Part shown: piece by piece, positions 35,249 through 41,631 of the stretch
How the letters are laid out: every line of letters starts with the position of its first letter
Numbering within the stretch: position 1 is the first letter of the stretch
Origin: Roseovarius tolerans
GTDB taxonomy: Bacteria > Pseudomonadota > Alphaproteobacteria > Rhodobacterales > Rhodobacteraceae
Direction of reading: 5' to 3'
Length of the DNA: 41,631 nucleotides
Assembly (NCBI RefSeq): GCF_900109855.1
Contig: NZ_FOBO01000025.1
Span: 1 to 41,631 of the forward strand
Made by a program: the position numbers and the translations under genes
The notes under the pieces: model-generated
What the model was told of the DNA's origin: nothing
What the model saw: only the letters and a program-made list of their open reading frames with translations
The model's database searches: none

Positions 35249-36709
35249 ATGTGTTTGTCATGCGTTGAAAGCATAGAGGCCGGCATCGAGCCGATAAATC
35301 CATGCCTGTGCGGGGCGCCCGAAACACAGTCCGCCATGCAGCGAATAGAGGCCGACATTTCGCGGCGCAGGATGCTGGGCGGCATGTCGGCTGTTGTGGG
35401 TATGTTCGCCGGGTTTGGGCTGGCCCCTACCGATCTTCGGGCGCAGACCCCGGGCCGGGCGACCTTGCTGACGAACCTGCGCTATTTTGATGGCACCACG
35501 CCTGAAATGCAGACAGGCCGCGACATTCTTGTCGAGGCGGACCGCATTGTCGCCATGCCAGCCACCGGGACGGGACCCGAGGACGCCGATGTCATCGACT
35601 GCGGCGGACGCGCCGTTACGCCGGGGCTTATAGATTGCCACTGGCATGCCACCTTGGTCGGCATCAGTCAGGTCGCAGCGCTTACGCAGGATATCGGCTG
35701 GGTCCACCTCATGGCGGGCCGAGAGGCAGGCGCCACGCTCATGCGTGGTTTCACCACCGTGCGCGACACTGGCGGGCCGGTCTTCGGCCTGAAGATGGCG
35801 GTGGATCAGGGGGCTGTGACCGGACCGCGCATCTTTCCGTCCGGAGCCATGTTGTCGCAAACCTCGGGCCATGGTGACTTTCGCATGACGACCGCTTTGC
35901 CAAAATCATCAGGCGATCCGTTGGACTATACAGAACGCTCGGGCGTCGCGGCCATCGCGGACGGGCGAACCGAAGTGTTGCGCCGGACCCGCGAACAGCT
36001 GATGCGCGGTGCGAGCCAGATCAAGATCATGGCCGGTGGCGGCGTCGCCTCGCCGTACGACCCGCTGGATACCGCTCAATACACGTTGGACGAGATGCGC
36101 GCAGCTGTCGAGGCCGCAGCCGACTGGGGCACTTATGTCTGCGCGCATGTCTACACGCCCACCGGTATCATGCGCTGTCTCGAGGCCGGTGTCCGGTCCA
36201 TCGAGCATGGACAGCTGGCCGATGAAGCGACCATCAAGGCCATGGCCAAGGCTGATGCTTGGTGGAGCATTCAGCCGTTCCTTGCCGACGAGGACGCGAA
36301 CCAATATTCCGATCCCAGAAGCCGCGCCAAACAGCAACAAGTCGCCCAAGGCACCGTTCGAGCCTTCGAAGCAGGGCGCGCCGAAGGCGTGAACATGGCC
36401 TTTGGTACGGATGTCCTTTTCAACCCGACCGGTGCGGCCACGCAGGGCCGCCAGCTTGGCAAGCTGGGGCGCTTCATGTCGACCTTCGATGCTTTGCGCA
36501 TGGCCACTGGCGATGCGGGCCGACTGCTTGAGATGTCGGGCGAGCGGTCCCCCTACCCCGGCAAGCTCGGTGTTATCGCAGAGGGTGCGCTCGCTGATGT
36601 ACTCGTCTGGGACGGTGACCCGGCCTCCAATCTGGACTTCCTCGCCGATCCCGAAACGAATTTGCGCCTTGTCATGAAGGGTGGGCGCGTCTTCAAGGAG
36701 ACGCTGTGA
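35249..36709 (+). CDS. Tat-exported amidohydrolase with Cys-rich leader
   Basis: A 486-residue metal-dependent hydrolase of the amidohydrolase superfamily, closest in motifs to prolidase-like and imidazolonepropionase-like members. Strand 1 carries GLIDCHWHA (His-x-His), then KIMAGGG, CAHVY, SIEHGQLAD and FGTDVL supply Lys, His, His and Asp metal ligands, giving a binuclear site. GERSPYPGKLGVIAEGALAD is the usual C-terminal block. A twin-arginine motif SRRRMLGG at 38-45 is followed by a hydrophobic stretch, so it is exported folded, yet 37 residues with CLSC and PCLCGAP precede it, which is unusual for a leader. ATG at 35249 is preferred (GGAGG eight bases before); a TTG at 35234 also fits the frame. 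The next gene's ATG overlaps the stop. Confidence 0.85.
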   Translation: MCLSCVESIEAGIEPINPCLCGAPETQSAMQRIEADISRRRMLGGMSAVVGMFAGFGLAPTDLRAQTPGRATLLTNLRYFDGTTPEMQTGRDILVEADRIVAMPATGTGPEDADVIDCGGRAVTPGLIDCHWHATLVGISQVAALTQDIGWVHLMAGREAGATLMRGFTTVRDTGGPVFGLKMAVDQGAVTGPRIFPSGAMLSQTSGHGDFRMTTALPKSSGDPLDYTERSGVAAIADGRTEVLRRTREQLMRGASQIKIMAGGGVASPYDPLDTAQYTLDEMRAAVEAAADWGTYVCAHVYTPTGIMRCLEAGVRSIEHGQLADEATIKAMAKADAWWSIQPFLADEDANQYSDPRSRAKQQQVAQGTVRAFEAGRAEGVNMAFGTDVLFNPTGAATQGRQLGKLGRFMSTFDALRMATGDAGRLLEMSGERSPYPGKLGVIAEGALADVLVWDGDPASNLDFLADPETNLRLVMKGGRVFKETL

Positions 36710-37470
36710 TGCTTTTCGAGCGCCTTGCGAGAATCCGTTCAATTGCCGCTGCGGGGCTGCTATGCGCCGCGACGTGCTTGGCATCCTCCGGGGTACAGGC
36801 GGGGCCGCGCGACTGGTCCGGGCAAGTCACCTTGTATGGATGGGGCGCGGGCGTTTTGGGAGATTTCAGGCCGTTGCCGGGTGCGCCGCGGCTGTCTTTC
36901 GACAATTCCTTTTCCGATGTGCTCGAAGATCTTGACGCGGCCTTCTTCATGACGACGCTCGCGCGTCGGGGCGATCTCGTCCTGTTCAGCGATCTGACGT
37001 ATTCCTCCTCGTCACGAAGCGGGCGCGTGCCACCCGGCATCGCGGCCTCGGGCAAGTTGACTATGCGCTCGGCAACATTGGCGGCAGGCAAGCGCGTCCA
37101 GGCCGGACCACAGACCACGCTTGACCTACTTGGTGGCGCCCGGTTTTGGAGCATTGACGGATTGGTGTCTGTCCCGCTCGTAGGGGTGAGTGTCGCGCGG
37201 AAGGCCAATTTTGCCGATCCCATCCTCGCGCTGCGGACAAACACGCAGCTATCGCCGCGCTGGTCCCTGCTGGCGTATCTCGATGCAGGCGGTTTTGGCG
37301 TTGGTTCCGATTTAACATGGCAGGCTGCGGTGACTGCGAATTACAAGGTCAGCGATCAAGTCTACCTCTCGGTGGGATGGCGTCATCTGTATGTCGATTA
37401 CAGCGACAACGGGGCCGATTTTGACGGGAGCATGACCGGCCCCCTGATCGGAGCGACCCTTCGCTTTTGA
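36709..37470 (+). CDS. Outer-membrane beta-barrel-like protein
   Basis: A 253-residue protein with a signal peptide (IAAAGLLCAATCLASSGVQA) and alternating hydrophobic/polar segments ending in a terminal Phe (GPLIGATLRF), the mark of BAM-inserted barrels. Repeated Gly/aromatic strands (VTLYGWGAGVLGDF, LLAYLDAGGFGVGSDLTWQA, VYLSVGWRHLYVDYSDNGAD) are typical. The last block, VGWRHLYVDYS, is like the small OmpW/outer-membrane families annotated as outer membrane protein. Its ATG overlaps the amidohydrolase stop (TGATG), so translation is coupled. It may be the channel for the exported hydrolase's substrate or product, but nothing proves this. Confidence 0.75.
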   Translation: MLFERLARIRSIAAAGLLCAATCLASSGVQAGPRDWSGQVTLYGWGAGVLGDFRPLPGAPRLSFDNSFSDVLEDLDAAFFMTTLARRGDLVLFSDLTYSSSSRSGRVPPGIAASGKLTMRSATLAAGKRVQAGPQTTLDLLGGARFWSIDGLVSVPLVGVSVARKANFADPILALRTNTQLSPRWSLLAYLDAGGFGVGSDLTWQAAVTANYKVSDQVYLSVGWRHLYVDYSDNGADFDGSMTGPLIGATLRF

Positions 37471-37563
37471 AAATCGTCGCTGGCCGCTCTTCGGCGCTGG
37501 CCTCAACAAAGGTTGACGTTCTGTATTATGCGAACGCCGAACACGGAAGAAGGTTGGTTTCCA

Positions 37564-37872
37564 GTGCACGGATTTCGCATTGTCGTGGCCGCGGCCCTGC
37601 TGGCGCAGGTGACTGGCCATTCTGCCGCCCAATCCATAGCTCCATAAATCGGCCCGCATGGGGCCCTTGCCCCGGCGACTTACACTGGCAAACGTGAGTC
37701 CCGCGCGTGGCATCTCGACCTGTGGCCGGAACAGGCTTTTCATTTGCGGCGCACATCCAGTGAAGGCGCGGCGACGGACCACGCTGGCCGTTGGTTCGCT
37801 GATAGCGAAACGGGCGCTCTCGTGCTGAACACCAGAGACACCGACATCGTGCTTACCTTCAGCGACCGACGT
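37564..37872 (+). pseudogene. Broken NlpE-like copper-homeostasis lipoprotein gene
   Basis: In one frame a GTG start is followed by a signal-like stretch (FRIVVAAALLAQVTGHSAAQ), then a TAA, then ATYTG and SRAWHLDLWPEQAFHLRRTS, GRWFADSETGALVLNTRDTD and IVLTFSD. The last blocks match the NlpE N-terminal domain. The family's LPCADCPGI block, with its Cys-x2-Cys motif, should follow TYTG but is missing, and the remainder is cut after LTFSD. A stop, an internal deletion and a 3' truncation make it non-functional. The identification rests on memory of the NlpE pattern. Confidence 0.55.
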
Positions 37873-38032
37873 TGCGGTGCAGCTTTCGCAATTCTTCTTT
37901 TCGTAACCCGTGCAGCGTTCAATCGATTTCGATCTAAATTTTCTGAGCCGGTTGGTCGCCATGTGCTAAGGTGCATATGGCGGGCTGCTTGCGGCGGATT
38001 GATACCCAAAGAGAAGCTTGAGGAGATAGACG

Positions 38033-38320
38033 ATGTTTGCACGCGTGACGAAGTACAAGATGAAGCCTGGATCACAGGATACCGCGACCGTGTTGCTGAA
38101 CCGGTTGAAGGACTCGATCATGGGCATGAACGGCATGCACAACTTCGTCAACGTGATGAACGAGGACGGCAGTGGCTACGTGATTTCGGTGGTTGAGAGC
38201 GAAGAGACATCAGATGCGAACGCGGAACAGGTGCAGGCACTATGGGGCCAGTTCGCAGAGCACCTGGAAGGCCCACCTACGGCCGAGGGCTACGACGTCA
38301 TCGCCAACTGGGTGAACTGA
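38033..38320 (+). CDS. Small ABM-like dimeric alpha-beta barrel protein
   Basis: A 95-residue protein with the ferredoxin-like dimeric alpha/beta barrel pattern of the antibiotic biosynthesis monooxygenase (ABM) family: MFARVTKYKMKPGSQDTATV as strand and helix 1, GMHNFVNVMNEDGSGYVISV as the central strands, and a C-terminal strand DVIANWV. Small members bind aromatic or quinone substrates or act as heme-degrading or detoxifying enzymes; the substrate here is not evident. GAGGAGA precedes the ATG at eight bases. It is a single gene, followed by a hairpin. Confidence 0.7.
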   Translation: MFARVTKYKMKPGSQDTATVLLNRLKDSIMGMNGMHNFVNVMNEDGSGYVISVVESEETSDANAEQVQALWGQFAEHLEGPPTAEGYDVIANWVN

Positions 38321-38334
38321 GGTCAAAGGCTCGC

Positions 38335-38355
38335 TCGGCGGGATTATCCCGCCGA
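38335..38355. terminator. Hairpin after the ABM-like gene
   Basis: TCGGCGGGA / TCCCGCCGA form a perfect 9-bp stem with a TTA loop, 15 bases after the stop. No T run follows, so it may be a terminator-like or stability element rather than a classical intrinsic terminator. Confidence 0.6.
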
Positions 38356-38460
38356 CCTGTGAGACGTTACTGCACGGAGCCGGACAGAATACCCTCACCC
38401 AACTGCGGGTCATTCAGAGCTTCGGCCCAAACTTGCCATGCATTCCGCGCTTTGACGCCG

Positions 38461-38487
38461 CGGTGCGGCCTCTCCAAACCGGTCATT
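38461..38487. repeat. Degenerate intergenic repeat, weak member
   Basis: CGGTGCGGCCTCTCCAAACC then GGTCATT shares CCAAACCGGTCATT with 11102-11133. The rest is diverged. Confidence 0.4.
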
Positions 38488-38527
38488 GATCAAAGGCGCA
38501 GCAACTCGGTTGAGCCGCTGCGTCGCT

Positions 38528-40021
38528 TCAGTCGGTTCTTGCATCATCCGAAGCGCCGGCCAGGGTCATTTTTGCACCGATCCGGAGCACCTCTTGCACC
38601 AAGAGATCAACATCTTCGTCCTTTGTGCGGTGGTTGCATATTGCGACGCGCAGGCAGTGTCGGCCGCGGATCGTGGTGTCGGTGATGACCGCGATACCGC
38701 TTTCCTGGATACGCAGCATGATTTCGGTGTTGTGGGCGCGCAGGTCGGCTTCGCCCATGACGCCGGGCGCGTGGCGGAAACAAACAACGCTGGTTGCAGT
38801 TGGCGCCATAAGCTCCAGCTCCGGCGCGGCATCAATCAGCGCCGTCAGGTGACAGGCCTGCGCAATGTTGCGGTCGAGGATGTGCCCGAAGGTCTCCATC
38901 CCGTGATGGCGCAGCATCATCCAGACCTTGAGCGCGCGGAAACCACGCGTCGTTTCGAGGCCGTAGTCGTGCAGGAACTCGGCCGCTGCCAGACCACGGG
39001 TCGCCACCTGCAGGTACTCGGCGTTCTCTGCGAAGGTCGCGCGGTGCACCTTTTGGTCGCGCAGCAAAGCGCATCCGACGTCGAAGGGCGCGTGCAGCCC
39101 TTTGTGCAAGTCAAGGGCGAGCGAGTCCGCCCTTTCGATCCCAGCAACCAGATGCCGGTTCGATGGTGCGATCGAGAACATCGCCCCGATACAGCCATCC
39201 ACATGCAGCCAGATACCCTGGTCGCGGCACAGGTCCGCTATCTCGGGCAGTGGGTCGATCGAGCCTGTGTTGGTTGTGCCGGCCGTGGCGATCACGCAAG
39301 CGGGGCGCACACCTTGGCTGCGGTCGGTCCGGATTGCTGCGCGCAGCGCATCAAGGTCCATGCGAAACGCGTCGTCTGTAGCAATTCGAGTCAGCGCGGT
39401 ACCACCCACCCCCAAAAGGTTCATCGCCTTCATGTGACAGGAATGCACCTGGTCCGAGGCATAAAATCGCAGCGGCGCGCCAATATCGGCGACACTCTGA
39501 TGATGCAGATCCACGTCGGCCATCGCATTTCGCGCCGCCGTCAGTCCAACTATATTTGCCATTGATCCGCCGTTGACCAGCGTGCCGCTCGCACCCTCGG
39601 GAAATCCCATCATCTGACGCAGCCAGTCCGTGACCTGATGGTCCACCTGATTGGCGCCGGTATCGCCCCCGCCAAGATTCGAGCCGTCAATGGCGGCAAG
39701 AAAGTCCGCCAGCGCGCCCGTAAGGCAGCCCGCCCCCATGTACCACGCCCAGAAACGGGGGTGGATGTTGCCCATAGCATGGGGGTAGAGCTTGTTTTTC
39801 ACGTCGGCATAGACCGCTTCCATAGGGGCGGGGTCTGCAGGCGGCGGGCTATGAAACTCTGCCTTCATTGCATCCGGCATCGGTTGCCAGACCGGCTCGT
39901 CGCGCAGGCCTTGCAGGCGCGAGATGGCATCGTCCACCATGACATGCGCCAACCTGCGCATGTCCTCCCAGTCGGCTGGATCAAGACTGCCTTCCGTATC
40001 GATCCGCGTATCTTGAGCCAT
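38528..40021 (-). CDS. Group II PLP-dependent amino-acid decarboxylase
   Basis: A 497-residue fold-type I PLP enzyme. The PLP-lysine block is LALDLHKGLHAPFDVG and the pocket block HVDGCIGAMFS; GTLVNGGSMANIVGLTAARN and IATAGTTNTGSIDPL are the usual phosphate- and Asp-binding segments. The group includes aromatic-amino-acid, glutamate, histidine and cysteine sulfinate/cysteate decarboxylases. The usual DxHK is DLHKGL rather than DPHKWL, a difference seen in some marine enzymes. The natural substrate is not evident. It is the last gene of the operon with a cysteine synthase-like enzyme, which suggests a sulfur amino acid substrate such as cysteate or cysteine sulfinate. A strong hairpin lies 22 bases upstream. 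GGAGA precedes the ATG. Confidence 0.85.
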   Translation of the reverse strand: MAQDTRIDTEGSLDPADWEDMRRLAHVMVDDAISRLQGLRDEPVWQPMPDAMKAEFHSPPPADPAPMEAVYADVKNKLYPHAMGNIHPRFWAWYMGAGCLTGALADFLAAIDGSNLGGGDTGANQVDHQVTDWLRQMMGFPEGASGTLVNGGSMANIVGLTAARNAMADVDLHHQSVADIGAPLRFYASDQVHSCHMKAMNLLGVGGTALTRIATDDAFRMDLDALRAAIRTDRSQGVRPACVIATAGTTNTGSIDPLPEIADLCRDQGIWLHVDGCIGAMFSIAPSNRHLVAGIERADSLALDLHKGLHAPFDVGCALLRDQKVHRATFAENAEYLQVATRGLAAAEFLHDYGLETTRGFRALKVWMMLRHHGMETFGHILDRNIAQACHLTALIDAAPELELMAPTATSVVCFRHAPGVMGEADLRAHNTEIMLRIQESGIAVITDTTIRGRHCLRVAICNHRTKDEDVDLLVQEVLRIGAKMTLAGASDDARTD

Positions 40022-40042
40022 ACTTTGCTCTCCGTTCTATCG

Positions 40043-40078
40043 GAAACTGGACCTGCCTCCCCCAGCAGGTCCAGTTTC
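40043..40078 (-). promoter_or_regulatory. Intercistronic 14-bp perfect hairpin
   Basis: GAAACTGGACCTGC / GCAGGTCCAGTTTC form a perfect 14-bp stem with an 8-base loop, in the 65-base gap between the DUF4242-type stop and the decarboxylase ATG. No T run follows on the minus strand, so it could protect mRNA ends, uncouple expression of the two genes, or end transcription partly. Confidence 0.65.
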
Positions 40079-40086
40079 GAAGTCTC

Positions 40087-40371
40087 TCAGGCAGGGTCGG
40101 GCCGCACGACCACAGTTGCGCCAATAGGCAGGATGTCGTCGCCCGGCATGCCGACGCAGCGCGCGTGTTCCCGCAAGGCGTCCTCGTCCACCGCTTCGTA
40201 GATGCATGCCGTCCCGAGCCGTCCGTCGCGCTCCTTGATCACGTAGGAGCGGATCCAGCGTACCTTGTCCGGCATATCTTCGTTGCCGATGCGGGCCGAG
40301 GTTTCGGCGGTCTTTTCAAGCTCTGATTCATCTGCCCAAGCACTGGGACGGCGTATCATGTAGAGGTCCAT
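40087..40371 (-). CDS. DUF4242/SCO4226-like small protein
   Basis: A 94-residue protein (MDLYMIRRPSAWADESELEK, VRWIRSYVIKERDGRLGTAC, IYEAVDEDALREHARCVGMP) with the ferredoxin-like pattern of DUF4242. One member, SCO4226, was described as nickel-binding, but most have no function. The Tyr-Glu-Ala and Leu-Arg-Glu-His blocks are conserved in the family. AGGAGAA precedes the ATG at 40371; an upstream ATG has no support. It lies between the cysteine synthase-like and decarboxylase genes, 28 bases after the former, and could be a partner or a metal-binding accessory of either enzyme. Confidence 0.7.
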   Translation of the reverse strand: MDLYMIRRPSAWADESELEKTAETSARIGNEDMPDKVRWIRSYVIKERDGRLGTACIYEAVDEDALREHARCVGMPGDDILPIGATVVVRPDPA

Positions 40372-40399
40372 GAGTCTTCTCCTTGGGTTGCCAAAGTAT

Positions 40400-41485
40400 C
40401 TACTCGGCCGCCATACGGTAGCCGGGCGTCGAGTCGGACAGGGCGCGTTCTTCGTCATCCATGTCCTCGGGGATGTCCGCGAAGAGCGGGGTCGACAGAT
40501 AGCGCTCTCCCGTGTCGGGCAGCATGGCGAGGATCACCGCGCCCTTTTCCGCCCGTTCCGCCATCTGCATGGCAATGGCGAAACTGGACCCGCCTGAGAT
40601 CCCGGTCAGGATACCTTCTTGCGCTGCGAGCTTCTTCGCCCAGGCGACACCGTCCGCCCCAGTGACAGGGATCAGTTCGTCATAGCCGCCATTGTCCAGT
40701 GCTTCCTGCAGCACCAACGGGATGAAGTCGGGTGTCCAGCCCTGGATCGGATGCGGCTCAAAGGCAGGGTGACTGCCTGCGGGTGAACCGTCGCCGCCGC
40801 GCTCCTGCGCGACACCGCTGGCGATCATTGCGGCATTTGCCGGTTCACTTAGGATGATCTTGGTCTCAGGACGTTCCTTGCGCAGAACACGTGCCAACCC
40901 CGCAACCGTGCCGCCTGTACCGAAGCCAGTTACGACATAATCCAGCCTGTCGTCCTTAAAATCATTTATGATTTCTCGCGCCGTGGTCGCCTCGTGGATG
41001 TCGGCGTTGGCGTCGGTCTCGAACTGGCGGGCCAGGAACCATCCGTGCTTCTCAGCCAACTCGGCAGCTTTGCGATACATGCCTGTACCTTTCTCGGCAC
41101 GCGGCGTCAGCACCACCCTCGCCCCCAGAATCCGCATCAGCCGCCGCCGCTCGACCGAGAAACTGTCGGCCATGGTCACTACCAGGGGATAGCCTTTTTG
41201 GGCACAGACCATGGCCAAGCCGATGCCGGTGTTGCCGCTGGTCGCCTCGACCACGGTCTGACCCGGTTTCAACGTGCCTGCGCGTTCCGCCGCCTCGATG
41301 ATGTTCAGCGCCAGTCGATCCTTGATAGACGCCGCAGGATTGAAAAACTCGGCCTTGACGTAAACCCGTACACCTTCTGGTGCCAAGTTGTTGATACGGA
41401 TAACGGGCGTGTCGCCGACAGTGTCGAGCACTGACCCAAACAGGCGTCCCCTTCCTTGCGTCGTACGGATGTTCTTGGCGGTCAT
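40400..41485 (-). CDS. Cysteine synthase-like PLP enzyme
   Basis: A 361-residue fold-type II PLP enzyme of the CysK/CBS group. The PLP lysine lies in NPAASIKDRLA, the Asn/Thr loop in EATSGNTGIGLAM, and the phosphate loop in GFGTGGTVAGLARVL. The C-terminal active-site loop GILTGISGGSSFAIAMQM and PDTGERYLST are present. O-acetylserine sulfhydrylases exchange the acetyl group for sulfide; relatives make cysteate, sulfocysteine or cystathionine. It is longer than standard CysK (about 310-325 residues), with an extra N-terminal stretch of about 15 residues and a C-terminal acidic tail (ADIPEDMDDEERALSDSTPG). GGGAGA precedes the ATG. It heads an operon with a small DUF4242-type protein and a decarboxylase. 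Confidence 0.85.
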   Translation of the reverse strand: MTAKNIRTTQGRGRLFGSVLDTVGDTPVIRINNLAPEGVRVYVKAEFFNPAASIKDRLALNIIEAAERAGTLKPGQTVVEATSGNTGIGLAMVCAQKGYPLVVTMADSFSVERRRLMRILGARVVLTPRAEKGTGMYRKAAELAEKHGWFLARQFETDANADIHEATTAREIINDFKDDRLDYVVTGFGTGGTVAGLARVLRKERPETKIILSEPANAAMIASGVAQERGGDGSPAGSHPAFEPHPIQGWTPDFIPLVLQEALDNGGYDELIPVTGADGVAWAKKLAAQEGILTGISGGSSFAIAMQMAERAEKGAVILAMLPDTGERYLSTPLFADIPEDMDDEERALSDSTPGYRMAAE

Positions 41486-41631
41486 TGCAATCTCCCTTTT
41501 TTCCTTAATTCGTTTCCCATTGCTCGATCTTGACTCGGTTTGATCTTGAAACGCTTGATGCAGATCTGAAGATTTCGTGTAGAAACGCGTAAAACTGGGC
41601 TATGCTGTATCATGGCTTGGCTTTTCGGTGA
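41486..41631. other. Upstream region of the cysteine synthase-like operon, with possible divergent gene start
   Basis: About 145 bases. A-T-rich stretches (TTGATCTTGAAA, TTGACTCGG) could be promoter elements. An ATG at 41612 begins MAWLFG and is cut by the window edge; too short to identify. Confidence 0.35.

Noticed and set aside
37312..37962. Minus-strand open frame of 216 codons
   Set aside because: It spans the end of the barrel gene and the NlpE-like remnant on the other strand; composition is Arg/Ser-rich with no motif.

Overview
The window looks like an accessory region, possibly plasmid- or island-borne, of a marine Roseobacter-type alphaproteobacterium (Rhodobacterales). This rests on the high GC, the gene families (SBP56/methanethiol oxidase, a DmdA-like protein, GFA, HupE, an MlaEFD set), and short degenerate repeats in the gaps between genes. 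This is inference from gene content; no rRNA, tRNA or replication gene was seen.

Layout. 0-4.8 kb: a LuxR-type regulator with a truncated duplicate of its own N-terminus just downstream, two small genes of unknown function (one with a papain/transglutaminase-like Cys-His-Asp pattern), a GFA-family protein, a broken tyrosine recombinase, an Spx/ArsC-like protein and a small frameshifted gene. 5.0-10.9 kb: a SAM methyltransferase, then a tight minus-strand cluster of SBP56-family methanethiol oxidase, [2Fe-2S] ferredoxin, CoA-binding protein, rhodanese and DmdA/GcvT-like protein. A divergent IclR-type regulator faces it across a perfect 8+1+8 palindrome. Together these suggest catabolism of methylated sulfur. 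11.2-26.2 kb: a large metal island, mainly copper, with an anchor protein, HupE, a His-rich protein, an ArsP/YraQ-type permease, a small Cys/His protein, three c-type cytochromes (one with a Met-rich insert), a CopA ATPase behind a MerR/CueR-type promoter, a second small Cys/His/Met protein, CusB with four C-terminal CusF-like domains, CusA and free CusF.

26.5-30.8 kb: an Mla/MCE lipid-transport operon (permease, ATPase, MCE protein, lipoprotein), read on the minus strand with start/stop overlaps. 31.4-34.8 kb: ion homeostasis, with CorA, a truncated and frameshifted ChaA-type antiporter remnant, and a BON-MscS channel. 35.2-38.3 kb: a Tat-exported amidohydrolase with a Cys-rich leader, coupled to an outer-membrane-like protein, then a broken NlpE-like gene and a small ABM-like protein. 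38.5-41.5 kb: a minus-strand operon of cysteine synthase-like enzyme, DUF4242-type protein and group II PLP decarboxylase, with a perfect 14-bp hairpin before the last gene.

Two degenerate copies of the same recombinase start region lie in direct orientation 9.6 kb apart (3.6 and 13.2 kb), bracketing the sulfur cluster and part of the metal island. With several broken genes, this points to repeated gene gain and decay. The most promising candidates for a poorly described system are the sulfur cluster, the cytochrome-bearing copper island, and the cysteine synthase-decarboxylase operon.
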